Notes under the pieces: generated by a model | The model's database searches: none | The model's input: only the letters and a program-made list of their open reading frames with translations | Told to the model about the DNA's origin: nothing | Program-made: the position numbers and the translations under genes | Origin: Metellina segmentata | Lineage: Eukaryota; Arthropoda; Arachnida; Araneae; Tetragnathidae | Assembly (NCBI GenBank): GCA_947359465.1 | Contig: OX375875.1 | Coordinates: forward strand, 59,769,981 to 59,833,980 | Direction of reading: 5' to 3' | Length of the DNA stretch: 64,000 nt | Shown: positions 23,716 to 33,789 of the stretch, in pieces | Layout of the letters: every line of letters begins with the position of its first letter | Position numbering within the stretch: the stretch's first letter is position 1

Positions 23716-24199
23716 TAGGGATGCGACATCGATAGCAAAACATCGATGTTTTGAAACATCGATGTTCAAAATTAAAACACCGATGTTGATAATACATCGA
23801 CCCAAAAACATCGATGTTTTAAAAATTCAGTGTATTTAAAATGTTTCCCCATTTCTTAAAACTGGTTTTCCAACTATTGATGCGACATCGGCTCCAATAC
23901 ATCGATGTTTTTTTCTAAAACATCAATGTTTAGAAAACATCTACATCGATGTAGCATCCCTACTTTTCAGACCCTTCACCCTTGGCCACTTTGGTCGAAA
24001 AGTATGTTCAATTTGCTGATTATAAAAATTATGCTACTTGGTTATTTTTAAAATGTTTATAACGGTACTTTTTTCATAAAAAAAAAAAACATCGACAAGT
24101 ATAAACATCGATGTTACAAAAACATAGACTCCAATACATCGATGTTTTTTAAAAAAACATCAATGGTTTGAAAACATCGACATCGATGTCGCATCCTTA
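23716..24199. mobile_element. hAT-type MITE built of CATCGATG palindromes, 8-bp duplication
   Basis: Ends TAGGGATGCGACATCGAT and complement of TAAGGATGCGACATCGATG are flanked by the perfect 8-bp repeat ATAGGCCT (23708-23715 and 24200-24207). The interior holds many copies of AACATCGATGTTTT and variants. An extra internal copy of the terminus (GTAGCATCCCTA at 23951-23962) suggests that one half was duplicated. No coding capacity. The 8-bp duplication points to hAT. Confidence 0.82.
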
Positions 24200-24207
24200 A
24201 TAGGCCT

Positions 24208-25516
24208 ACGACGGGTTACCATATTCCATCATCATAGCATTCATCATTATCGCCAAAACTCGTGTAATGTTTATTATCGCCAAATATACAATTTCCTACC
24301 TATTGTATGCGTATTACTCGAGGTTCAAAAAACAACAAAGAGATTAAAACAACAAAACCTCAAATCAACAATAAAATACCAAATTATTTTTAATTTTTGA
24401 AGCAAATTATAAAAACGGGACGATAATCACAATTGAAACATTCAAATTAAAAAACTTAAAAAAAATTAAATTAAAAAAAATTAAAGTAAAAAATTTTACT
24501 TTCTTTTCAAATTCAATTTCAATCTGATAAAGGGTCTATTATTCAATTTGTAGATGCTTAAATTGAAATTTTTCCTAGTGTTGCCGAATTCTTGAAATCC
24601 TTACTTATTTGATTAGTGATTGTGATAAATATGAAGCAAGAATTCTTCAGTTATGCACATTTGGAAGAATCGGGTATAGCAACGATATTTAAATTATTTT
24701 TAATTCTCAATTTTGTTTACCTGACTAATAATAATTAATAGTTACAAAACGTATTTAATATTCACAAGTAGCAGTATTTAATACTTACGTTTTCAAAGGA
24801 AAAAGCAAATCGAAAAGACTTACCTAACAAAATGAACTTTTCAACTATTTCATTGATAATTTAATTCATTCCCTCCTTGGATTAAGCAGAAAAGGACTTT
24901 ACAAAGAAATATTACGTGAAATTTTGCACGTGTATCGTAAATTTAGTTATTTCATTCTTATATCGCAGTTTTTGTATCATCGAAGCTTATAACTGACTAT
25001 CAGCTGCGATAAAAAAAAAAGTAAAATTTACATCTACCTGAGACAAAAATAATCAAATTACAAATATATAAAAATTTCCGGACATATAATAGACATCTTG
25101 CTCTTTCATGTTGCAAAGTTTTGGTGTTCTGTGAGCTTTTTCTCAGTGAAATATGCGTTTTAAAATATTAAAAAATCGTATTTTTCCATAGATTTTCTTT
25201 TTAATGTTTTTTCTTTGTTAACAAATAGAAATACAATCACACCAAACGAAGCCATGCTATTTGTTAAGATGAGGTCGTCATAAAAATACTTTTTAATATT
25301 GTCTCTATTTCTAGATATACCAGAGCAATTTGAATTTTTTAGCAAATTGGCAAAATTTCTCATTTTGTCGATCTCTTAAATTCAGCAAAGATGGCGAATA
25401 AATTATTTTATAACGTTTCCAAATATACCTTTTTCTGATGACTCATGATATTAAAAATTTCCACCATATTTGGAACACTTATACTTTCATACCAATCACG
25501 AATACCGTAACAAATT
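24208..25516. other. AT-rich flank left of the nested element stack
   Basis: No coding signal. It may include the unrecognised 5' part of the older Helitron-like element; an AATATATAAAAATTTCC stretch near 25065 resembles Helitron 5' ends but cannot be confirmed. Confidence 0.35.
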
Positions 25517-25925
25517 AATTTACCACCCTCTTAATTGATGAAATTCGAAAACATCGTATACCAAGTATTGCAATGCCAGGTGTAAGAACGTCACAAGTAA
25601 AACATATTAATTGGAAAAAACTAAGTGCAAGACTATAAGCCGAAAAAATTCGCCATTTTTACTGAAAATGAACATACACGGATATTCATAATCACTTCTA
25701 AACTCATAATCGACTTCTCTTGTAGCCACCTTGGAACAAATCTTTTGTAGTTTATCTTATAGCAGAAGTACGATGAATATGAAATTGATTACATGGATGG
25801 TTATATAATGAATGCATATTTGCTTCCAAAGAAATTTGTACCGTTATTCCACGGGGCCACTGAATGGAATTTCCAAGAAAAAATAAGTTTGCTTCAAACT
25901 CTAAATTAGTCACGAATGCATTAAC
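25517..25925 (+). repeat. Tandem unit 1 of about 400 bp
   Basis: Over 25640-25930 it is almost identical to 32680-32960. The 5' quarter is more diverged. Confidence 0.85.
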
Positions 25926-25930
25926 AATTT
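25926..25930 (+). repeat. Copia target-site duplication, left copy (AATTT)
   Basis: AATTT directly precedes the LTR start TGATTG. The same five bases follow the other LTR at 32559-32563. Five bases is the usual duplication length for Copia. Confidence 0.95.
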
Positions 25931-26356
25931 TGATTGAATTTTAAGATCAATTAGAGTAACCACGCAGTGAATTGAAATAAACTATCACCTATTAGGCTGA
26001 TATGAACTTAAGTTACTAAAAGTACACATGACGAAGTCTTTAAAAATCCAAACTAGAATTTATTCAAAAGATAAGAAATGAATTTAAGTTAAGATTAAAA
26101 GATTACATTCGACACAGTTACATTAAAAGGTAAATCTAATATCTTGATCGAAGAGATCAAATAAGCGGGTACGTGATCAAACAAGTGAGAATGGGAATTA
26201 AAGCGGGAATTCTGGTGCAACAGATTGCAACCGCTTTTATATAATAGTATGGAAGATCACGTGACAAGATTTGCATAATCGTGATAAGATTTGCATAAAT
26301 TACGAATCAAATATGTTGGCTTAGTAAAATTGAGAAAAGGAAGGTTTTTCCTAACA
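25931..26356 (-). repeat. Copia LTR (3' LTR of the minus-strand element)
   Basis: It begins TG and ends CA, 426 bp, and is matched by 32133-32558 with about six substitutions and no length change. Confidence 0.97.
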
Positions 26357-26372
26357 ATGGCCCGCCTTTTAC
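26357..26372 (-). promoter_or_regulatory. Copia polypurine tract
   Basis: Directly upstream of the 3' LTR on the minus strand lies AAAAGGCGGGCCAT, which ends at the LTR boundary. Its purine-rich part AAAAGGCGGG is in the expected place for plus-strand priming. Confidence 0.6.
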
Positions 26373-26890
26373 TAGCCAAAAACATTTTAAAAAATACCAG
26401 AATTCAAAGTTCTGAATATGAATCGTACTAACCTTGTAACTAAATAATTTAACAAAGATTAATATTTATGACTTTCAGTCAATTCTTATAATCACAAACA
26501 CACAACAATACCTTATGTTGTAAAAATTAAAAAAGTAATAACAGAGTAAAAACAGTTCTCTGTAAAAATACATGAAAAATTTTTCATTATAGCATGACGG
26601 GCTGGCATGCAAATTTGTTATGCAAAAAGGGAGGACACATTTTTACGGACTAACAAAAATAAAAATAGACCAAATAGGCCTCCTAAAAGAGGGCATCAAT
26701 AACGACCACCACCCTGGTGACATACAGCATCCTCGTACTCTGGCAGATTACAATTGTATTCCTTCCGAGAAGGTATTAGGAGCCTTTCGTACGCTTCAGC
26801 TGTATCCATCCAAAGTTGTGGACGATATCTCGCCAGTAGCCAGTCAGACATGAAAAAGAATAAGTACATTTAAAAAATATTACAAATATG

Positions 26891-27577
26891 TTAAAATACA
26901 AATATCTTATCAACTAATGATTTTAATCCTACTTTCGGTAATGGCTTGGTAAACAAATCAGTCAAGTTAGATTTTGTATCTACATATTTTAAAGTTAATA
27001 AGTTTTCAAGAACCAAGTTTCTAATAAAATGAAATTTGACGTCAATGTGTTTTGTGCGATGGTTCTCTATAGATGATTTTGAAAATTTTATAGCTGCTTG
27101 ATTATCACACAATAGGTGGCTTTCAAAGTTTACTTTCAAAACGTTTAAGTTTTTCAGTTCATTTAGAATACGAATAATCCATACAAGTTCTTTGAATGCC
27201 TCCGTTAAAGAAACGTATTCTGCTTCTAAAGTTGATAAACTCACGCATTTTTGCTTGAAAGTACGCCACATAATTGGCGATTTATCAATAAATAGAATTA
27301 AACCACCCATAGAGATACAATCATCTCGATTGGCTGCAAAATCAGCATCACTGAAACATCTTAAATTTATATCATTTATATTAGAAATATTTAACTTATA
27401 GTTACTGGTTTGATGTACATAACCCAACAATTTTAATAAGGTATTCCAGTGTATAATACCTGGGTTAGATTGGAATTGGGACAATATGTTTATAGCATAG
27501 CTTATATCAGGACGAGTCCTCATAGCTAAAAATGCTAAACAACCCAATAAATTACGGTATGGTAATTTTGACATCAT
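26891..27577 (-). pseudogene. Copia reverse transcriptase end and RNase H
   Basis: A 228-codon open stretch. It opens with the conserved YRNLLGCLAFLAMRTRPDI connection segment, then RNase H motifs: CFSDADF (D77), STLEAEYV (E118), CDNQAAI (D158) and RTKHIDVKFHF (D179). It ends with the usual TKPLP-type C-terminus and a stop. All acidic residues expected of the RNase H active site are present. Upstream coding is separated from it by the SINE at 27676-28012, so the piece cannot be made as part of the polyprotein. Confidence 0.93.
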
Positions 27578-27664
27578 TGAAATTTCTTCATTTGATTTCG
27601 GGCACTGTTGCTTAGATAAAATGGTTCCAACAGCAATTGGTAAAGATACAAGAGGATAGTTGTA

Positions 27665-27675
27665 CCTTTTATATG
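27665..27675 (+). repeat. SINE target-site duplication, left copy
   Basis: CCTTTTATATG (11 bp) flanks the SINE; the right copy is 28013-28023. Both copies are Copia coding sequence. Confidence 0.9.
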
Positions 27676-28012
27676 GTAATTGGTAATTTGGTAATTTTAG
27701 TTAACGTCGTACTAGAGCAACACAACGGGCTATTGACGACGGTCCGGGATCAGTCCCTTAAGGGAAAGATCCGAGGACAACACTTCGTAATTTTAAACCA
27801 CAGTCAGATGACGAAGCAATACCTGAGCTGGCACCCCACTCTCCAAACTTTCACGCCAACCCAACGTGAGGACTTTCGGCCACGACAGATTTAAGGTGCA
27901 CCAGCCGCCTCTACACCATACGTTTACAAACATCCATGCCCGAACCCGGATTCGAACCAAGAACCTTCCAATCTAGAGGCTAACACCTTAACCACTATGC
28001 CGGTTGGTCGGC
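27676..28012 (-). repeat. SINE-A copy inserted in the Copia pol region
   Basis: The complete 337-bp SINE-A read on the minus strand has a tRNA-like head with box A-like CGGCATAGTGG and box B GATTCGAAC-type (complement of 27949-27957). The body and tail follow, ending in the complement of an ATTACC-type microsatellite. It is bounded by an 11-bp duplication CCTTTTATATG. This is the best defined member of the family in the window, and it gives the family's true ends and LINE-type insertion mode. Confidence 0.94.
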
Positions 28013-28023
28013 CCTTTTATATG

Positions 28024-28167
28024 TTAAACAAATTTTATTTATGTATTCACTCTGATGAATCAGTAGGGTTTTACCATCTTGTTCAAACTCGACACCTAAA
28101 AGTTTTCGTTTCTTTCCTAAAATTTTTAAATCAAATTGTTGCTTTATTTTTTGAACAATATTAGATA
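28024..28167 (-). pseudogene. Copia reverse transcriptase fragment between SINE and Helitron
   Basis: The minus strand reads SNIVQKIKQQFDLKILGKKR and then a LLGVEFEQDGKTLLIHQSEY-like segment, the part of Copia reverse transcriptase downstream of the YVDD box. It is cut on both sides by younger insertions: the Helitron at 28168 and the SINE at 28012. Confidence 0.9.
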
Positions 28168-28171
28168 CTAG

Positions 28172-28290
28172 GGGGCCCGCCCCCTGCTCGCTAATGCTCG
28201 CCAACCCCCGGAGGATTGCTTCGCAATTCTCATTAGTTCGCTGCGCGAACCTATGCTCGCTTCGCTCGCATCAATGAAGACACGTGTCCT
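28172..28290 (-). repeat. Helitron 3' cluster of GC-rich hairpins, copy 1
   Basis: Successive short inverted repeats include GGGGGC/GCCCCC at the terminus, ATTGC/GCAAT and a GGTTCGCG/CGCGAACC-type stem. They are separated by GCTCGC and GCGAGC motifs. GC content is far above that of the flanks. Corresponds to 56100-56216. Confidence 0.8.
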
Positions 28291-28421
28291 AGCAAAAGAG
28301 ATTGATTACAAAATATGATACTCCAAAAAGATATTTTTCAAATCTAAATTTGTTGTATTACATAAAAGATACATACAGTACCTCTGGTATCAGAATTTAA
28401 ATGAAAACTTTGAGCAAATTT

Positions 28422-28676
28422 TTACTCGCAATGTGAGCGCTGCTTTGAAAATTGTATACCCAGCATGTTGTTTGTGTGTACATTTCCCCAGTACTCGAGC
28501 CACCCATTCACTTTTTGACTGAGTTTGTTGTCGAAAGTTGTAGTACACGTGTCTTGTTGTACTATAATTGTTAGCCTTGAAAAGGATCGTTTTTTAAATA
28601 GCCCTGAAAAGATCCTCCGCTTTCTTAGATTTCTATTACAAACCGCAACAGCTCGTCTAAAATTCATTTTTTTCAA
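28422..28676 (-). CDS. Small ORF of unknown function in Helitron copy 1
   Basis: An 84-codon open frame, Arg/Lys-rich at its N-terminus (NFRRAVAVCNRNLRKRRIFS, GLFKKRSFSRL). It lacks signal peptide, membrane segment or recognisable domain. The sister element keeps the same frame (55723-55965). Between copies there is a 3-base indel that leaves the frame open and several amino-acid changes. The element is too short to encode transposition functions. It may be a captured gene fragment, a usual property of Helitrons, or a chance frame; translation is unproven. Confidence 0.35.
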   Translation of the reverse strand: MKKMNFRRAVAVCNRNLRKRRIFSGLFKKRSFSRLTIIVQQDTCTTTFDNKLSQKVNGWLEYWGNVHTNNMLGIQFSKQRSHCE

Positions 28677-28814
28677 TAAAATTTCATCCGATAACGCTAT
28701 AGATTCAAATGAAGCGCGAGGCTCCTAGTAAACAAACAATCGTACAATGTTGCTAAAACGCGGTAACAAATAACGTCTTTTTTGCGTGCCACGTAAGAGA
28801 AATATATATATAGA

Positions 28815-29457
28815 TTAAAGATTCATTTATAGCAAAGATAATTATGTCATCAACATACATTAAAAGTACCACACTGTCATCAAAAGTATAAATACAGTTT
28901 GCCCATTCAATTTTATGAAATTTAAGATTTTCCAATACATTGTGTATTTCCTGAAACCAATTTCTTCCTGATTGATGAAGTCCATAAATACTTTTATTTA
29001 ATTTACAAACATAATCAGGTTTGTCAGGATCTTCAAAACCTCGAGGTTGGGACATCAGAATGTTCTCATCAAGTTATGCATATAAATAGGCACATTTAAC
29101 GTCAATTTGACAGTGTGACCATTGAAATTTACATACAAAAATTGAGAAACACAATCTTATAATTTCAAAATTCACAACCGGGCTGAAGACCTCGTCATAA
29201 TGAACACCTTTAGTTTGTCTGAAGCCTTGTGCAACTAATCGAGCTTTATATCTAACAATATTGCCCTTGTCGTCACTTTTGACTGTAAAAACCCAACGGC
29301 AACCTATTACTTTATTGTTAGGAGGTTTTTGTACCAGGTTCCAGACTTTTCGGTTATTCATGACTGAAATCGCATCTAACATAGCTTTACGCCACTCGTT
29401 AGTTTGAGGTGATCTAAAAGTATCATTATAACAATTTGGGATTGTAATATCTAGTCA
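28815..29457 (-). pseudogene. Copia reverse transcriptase N-terminal part, two stops
   Basis: From 29457 down: a TGA stop at 29455-29457 closes the integrase frame. The same frame then reads KVWNLVQKP, VIGCRWVFTVKSDDKGNIV, RYKARLVAQGF and the FSPVV segment. A TAA stop follows at 29074-29076, where family members have the start of the next conserved block. The frame continues with SQPRGFEDPDKPDYVCKL, KSIYGLHQSGRNWF and the catalytic LLMYVDDIIIFA. It ends at the Helitron boundary 28814. Apart from the two stops the catalytic region looks intact. Confidence 0.93.
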
Positions 29458-31101
29458 TGCTTCAGAAATATTAGTTTGAGACAGTTTGATCTCTTTAGGT
29501 TCTAATTTAATCTCTTCAGTATGAGTATTTCTACCATGGAAATCAAACCTTTCCATATTATACGGTAGATTATTTGCTTCACAGAATTTCCTGACATAGT
29601 TTTGTGAACGCAATCTAGTTTTACTCCCAGAAATATAATAGTAGACATCGATTCTCGAACCCTTCTTTCGAGGTACGACTTTCCTTATAAGTAAAAATTT
29701 TACGGGGGAAACTGGTTGTGTTACTTCACTTTTACTAGTTCCCGGTTTAGGTTCTAATTTAAATTCCGATTCACTACTCGAATCTTTAGAATTAGAAACG
29801 CTTTTATTAGATTCCTGATCCGTATCGGAGTCAGATGTTGGATAGTCACATTTTAAAGAAAAAGTTTTAGGAGGGTCCAGTACTGCTCCACTGCTATCAC
29901 CAACATCCTCGGCGAAACTTACGTTAATCGATTCTATTATTTTTCTTTCAGTAGGAAGCCAGATTCTACGCCACTTGTTACTTTGAGCATAGCCAACCAT
30001 AATTCCCTTCTTAGCTCTCATATCAAGCTTACGTCTGTGCTGTCTGGGAATACCCAAAAATGCAGTCGTTCCAAAAATTTTAAAGTGTTTAACTGACGGT
30101 TTATTACCACTAAAAAGTTCGAAAAGAGTCAGTTTTTGTTGGCCATGGCAAATTCGGTTCCATACATAAGTGAAACAAAATAATGCCTCCACCCAAAAGT
30201 GATTTCCCAGACCGCTATTATTCAACATGGTTTTAACACCATCCATTGCTGTGTAATTATAGCGCTCTGAAACACCATTTTGTTCAGGGGTATAAGTATT
30301 AGTGCGTTCGGCTCTAATACCTTGTTCCTCAAATAAAGCTTCAAACTCAGAGTTACAAAATTCCAATCCGTTATCTGTTCGAACACATACAATTTTAGAA
30401 TTCAGATAACGTTCAACTCGATTTTGATAACTACGAAAACATTTGAAAACATCCCTCTTTTCTTTTACTGGGTAAGTTGTAACTTTTCTTAAAAAGTCAT
30501 CAGTGATCGAAAGAAAATAGCGGTATCCGCCAATTGCAGTATTTTGCATTGGGCCACAAAGATCCATGTGAATTAATTCTAATGGTTTGTTTGACCTTAT
30601 TTTCCCGATCGGTTTAAATGATTTACGGCGTGATTTGGCGATCTTGCATGGCTCACATTTAATATTATCATTCTTAAATTTGGGTAAACCTTTTACACTT
30701 TCATTATTACTAGTATTTACAATGTACTTAGTATTAATGTGACAATATCTTTTATGCCAAATTGTTAAATCATTTAATGAAGAGGTTGAAAGGTTAACTT
30801 TAGGTTTTAAATCCTTTTTAGGTGTATTTGATACTATACTTTTAGGATAGTTAGGCTTTACATAGTATAAACCACCTTGCCTTCTGGCATAAAACAATTT
30901 GCGACCATCTTTATGAAAAACAGTTAAAACATTTCGATCACAGACAAAATTATGACCAGCTTTATCTATTTCACTACCAGAAATCAAGTTTTGTTTAAGC
31001 TTGGGAGAATATAAAACATTAGTTAATTTTATAATTTCAATCTCACCATTCACGTAGAATTCAAATCTCACCTCGCCAGTTCCTTCCACGGGGCAAGTCA
31101 C
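29455..31101 (-). pseudogene. Copia integrase, 548-codon open stretch
   Basis: This region makes the enzyme that inserts retrotransposon cDNA. Visible domains: end of protease at residues 1-45; a GAG pre-integrase HHCC zinc site with H116, H121, C149, C152; a catalytic core with D180 (HMDLCGPM), D243 (VRTDNGLEF) and E279 (EQNGVSER), spaced 35 residues between the last two as in D,D35E integrases. A Ser/Glu/Asp-rich linker toward reverse transcriptase follows from about residue 410. It lies in a different frame from gag, with overlap at 31061-31101. A run of four C on the coding strand near 31095 is the likely site of the one-base change. Confidence 0.94.
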
Positions 31102-32005
31102 CTCCGATTGCTACAGCTACCTCTGTGCCTTTGATAGACTTGTAGTTAAGCATCAGATTTCTTTCACAACAAAAGTGTGAAGTCGCCGCTGTGTCAAATA
31201 CCCAGGTCCCAGGTGTAATTCTTGAAGTTCCACTTGCATTAGCTTCGATGACCAAACTTGTCGTTAGATGCTTTCGGGAAGTTGAGTGGGGTCTTCTCTG
31301 GTTCTTTCTTTGTCTTCCTCTGCTTGTCTGTTCTTTTTGGTCTTGTTTTTCAATTGGGTTTTTTCTTAAGTTGACCTTAGGTTGGTTGGAATAACAGCTT
31401 CTTATCTGGCATGCAACCATCTTCTGGTCTTTGTGACTTTGCTTCAACCTAGCTTCTTCAGTCAGTAGTTCACTCAGGACCTTGTCAGCTTTAAAGTCAT
31501 CATCCTTCCATCTGTATATTGCTTGGACTATACCCGCATACACTGGTGGTAGGTATCTGATGAGTTGGAACGCCTGATACCAGTCCTGGATGGGCTTTCC
31601 GCAATCGGCTAGCTGGGCTGAAATCTGCTTTAATCGTGCTGCGTATAATCCAATGTCCTCGTCCGGACATACATGGCATGAGAAGAATTCGTCAGTAAGG
31701 CCGATCGCTCTAGCTCTTGAATCAGGTGCAGCTACAGGGTCTTCATTTCCCGCTATCAATAAGCGATATTCTTTCTCTGAAGATAAATAAATGGCACTGT
31801 AGGCTCGATCTTTCCGGAGATTATAATCCTTTATCAGCTTTTGGTATAAACGATCGTCGTTGCTGTCACCCGTTGATGCCTTGGTGGGGATCTTCTCCTC
31901 GTCAGTTACAATCCTCCAACTTCCTTTTTCCATCAGCAAGACCTTGATGTCTTCTTTCCATGTGCTGTAGTTGGTGGCATTCAGTTTCTCAACAGACGCC
32001 TCCAT
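31061..32005 (-). pseudogene. Copia gag and protease start, 314 codons
   Basis: It starts at an ATG 128 bases inside the 5' LTR, reading MEASVEKLNATNYSTWKEDI, the usual Copia gag opening. Residues 1 to about 200 are a Copia-type gag fold, followed by a basic Lys/Arg/Gln linker. The protease active-site motif VFDTAATSH has its aspartate at 271. No CX2CX4HX4C zinc knuckle can be seen in any frame of the linker, although most Copia gags have one. The frame leaves the protease reading at about 31095. Confidence 0.92.
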
Positions 32006-32115
32006 GTTGAAAAGGGGGGAAGGGATTTTTCGTTAACTCTACACTTATTGACCAATAGGCCCGCCGTCTCAAGTTATTTTTAAATTAGCCGGCAATTGGT
32101 TATTTCGTGAGTTAC

Positions 32116-32130
32116 TCTAGGCCCATAACC
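32116..32130 (-). promoter_or_regulatory. Copia primer-binding site, initiator tRNA-Met half-molecule type
   Basis: Two bases inside the 5' LTR the minus strand reads GGTTATGGGCCTAG. This is complementary to the anticodon stem-loop of arthropod initiator tRNA-Met (CTGGGCCCATAACC) with one mismatch. Drosophila copia is known to prime from an internal half-tRNA fragment of this kind instead of the tRNA 3' end; the sequence here implies the same mode. Confidence 0.8.
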
Positions 32131-32132
32131 AT

Positions 32133-32558
32133 TGATTGAATTTTAAGATCAATTAGAGTAACCACGCAGTGAATTGAAATAAACTATCACCTATTAGGCT
32201 GATATGAACTTAAGTTACTAAAAGTACACATGACGAAGTCTTTAAAAATCCAAACTAGTATTTATTCAAAAGATAATAAATGAATTTAAGTTAAGATTAA
32301 AAGATTACATTCGACACAGTTACATTAAAAGGTAAATCTAATATCTTGATCGAAGAGATCAAGTAAGCGGGTACGTGATCAAACAAGTGAGAATGGGAAT
32401 TAAAGCGAGAATTCTGGTGCAACAGATTGCAACCGCTTTTATATAATAGTATGGAAGATCACGTGACAAGATTTGCATAATCGTGATAAGATTTGCATAA
32501 AGTACGAATCAAATATGTTGGCTTAGTAAAATTAAGAAAAGGAAGGTTTTTCCTAACA
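32133..32558 (-). repeat. Copia LTR (5' LTR of the minus-strand element)
   Basis: Exactly 426 bp, TG...CA ends, about six substitutions from 25931-26356 (for example AACTAGTATT here against AACTAGAATT there). It should carry the promoter; no clear TATA element is singled out. Confidence 0.97.
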
Positions 32559-32563
32559 AATTT
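32559..32563 (+). repeat. Copia target-site duplication, right copy (AATTT)
   Basis: Matches 25926-25930. Confidence 0.95.
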
Positions 32564-33250
32564 AATTCACCAACCTTTCATAATGATGATGAAGTTTGAA
32601 AACATCGCTCACGAGGTGTAAGATTGCCAGAAGTAAAGCAAATTCATAGGAAAATTAAATGCAAGACTATCCTCCGAAAATTCGCCATTTTTACTGAAAA
32701 TGAACATACACGGATATTCATAATCACTTCCAAACTCATAATCGACTTCTCTTGTAGCCACCTTGGAAGAAATCTTTTGTAGTTTATCTTATAGCAGAAG
32801 TACGATGAATATGAAATTGATTACATGGATGGTTATATAATGAATGCATATTTGCTTCCAAAGAAATTTGTACCGTTATTCCACGGGGCCACTGAATGGA
32901 ATTTCCAAGAAAAAATAAGTTTGCTTCAAACTAAATTAGTCACGAATGCATTAACAATTTAATTCACCAACCTTTCATAATGATGATGAAGTTCGAAAAC
33001 ATCGCTCACGAGGTGCAAGATTGCCAGAAGTAAAGCAAATTCATAGGAAAATTAAATGCAAGACTATCCTCCGAAAATACGCCATTTTTACTGAAAATGA
33101 ACGGGGATATTCGTACTATCACACCAAAACTACAATCGACTTTTGTAGTAGTCAGCTTAGAAAAAAAACTTTTGTAGTTTGTTGAACATCAGAAGTGTGA
33201 TGAATACCAAAAATAGAGTGTATGGATAGATGTATTACGTATATGTATTT
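32564..33250 (+). repeat. Tandem units 2 and 3 of about 400 bp
   Basis: AATTCACCAACCTTTCATAA starts a unit at 32564 and again at 32961, a period of 397. Unit 3 decays after about 33110 and grades into the Helitron 3' region. Confidence 0.88.
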
Positions 33251-33425
33251 GTGTCCGAATTAAATTGAAGAAGCGATGGATATGTTAAAAAGATACTGTC
33301 AAATCTTTTTCCGTACACTTAAAATGATGCTAGCATTCTTTATTGCAAGAAAAGTGATAAGTCTGAACACGTTTCAATCAAAATTTAATTTATTCAACCC
33401 AAGCAACGCCGGGTAATTCTGCTAG

Positions 33426-33789
33426 CTTTATTTAAGGCAATTAAGATATTAATGATAAGAGCAATGTCATACTTATTTTAAAGCGGCATATACGTATGCG
33501 TAGAAAATTTTAACGATAAAATGCATTTATATTAAAAATTGCTAACAGTATTTTCTATTCCGTTATTCCATTTTTATAAGACTGACTAAAATTAATTGTA
33601 TGCCTAAGAAACAGCCTTGTTCTTTTGAAGTAATTTCAGTTACATATCTAAACACCTATTTTTAATTAATATTTTACCTTAGAAGGTTTTCCTCATCAAA
33701 AAAAGATCCTGGGAACTTAATTAAGTATTTCAAGATGCTAAAAAAAGAATTAAAAGTAGGAAGAATATATATAAAATAAACTTCTACAC
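33426..33789. other. Intergenic, nothing recognised
   Basis: AT-rich spacer between the Helitron-like 3' end and the next Tc1-like element. Confidence 0.4.

Larger units (their letters stand above)
28168..28814 (-). mobile_element. Non-autonomous Helitron inserted in Copia (copy 1)
   Basis: On the minus strand it starts TCTATATATATATTTCTC, preceded by A. It ends in a GGGGGC/GCCCCC hairpin and CTAG, followed by T. It has no target duplication and no terminal inverted repeat. Removing it rejoins the Copia frame exactly between NES-L and SNIVQ, with no base gained or lost. These are the defining Helitron features. A near-identical 642-bp copy lies at 55575-56216. It carries no Rep/helicase, so another element must mobilise it. 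Confidence 0.92.
25931..32558 (-). mobile_element. Complete-length Ty1/copia LTR retrotransposon, minus strand
   Basis: Two 426-bp LTRs in the same orientation, a 5-bp AATTT duplication outside them, a tRNA-iMet-type primer site and a purine tract inside them, and gag, protease, integrase, reverse transcriptase and RNase H in that order on the minus strand. Integrase before reverse transcriptase marks the Copia order rather than Gypsy. The length of 6628 bp includes a 647-bp Helitron and a 337-bp SINE inserted later. The LTRs differ at only about six positions, so insertion was fairly recent, yet the reading frame now has two in-frame stops, one frame change and two insertions. Confidence 0.97.
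25517..33425 (+). mobile_element. Older Helitron-like element with tandem repeats, split by the Copia insertion
   Basis: The right end reads AAGCAACGCCGGGTAATTCT then GCTAG (33402-33425), the widespread animal Helitron 3' pattern of GCAACGCCGGG hairpin arm and terminal CTAG. Immediately inward are tandem units of about 400 bp: one left of the Copia (25517-25930) and two right of it (32564-32960 and 32961 to about 33250). Unit 1 continues into unit 2 once the Copia and one copy of its 5-bp duplication are removed. The 5' end is not identified, and the base after CTAG is C rather than the expected T. Confidence 0.6.

Noticed and set aside
26620..26853. 77-codon frame between the Copia 3' LTR and RNase H
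   Set aside because: It lies antisense in the element's 3' untranslated part and has no recognisable motif.
25931..32558. Intact, active Copia
   Set aside because: Two in-frame stops (29455-29457, 29074-29076), a frame change near 31095 and two insertions in pol make this copy inactive.
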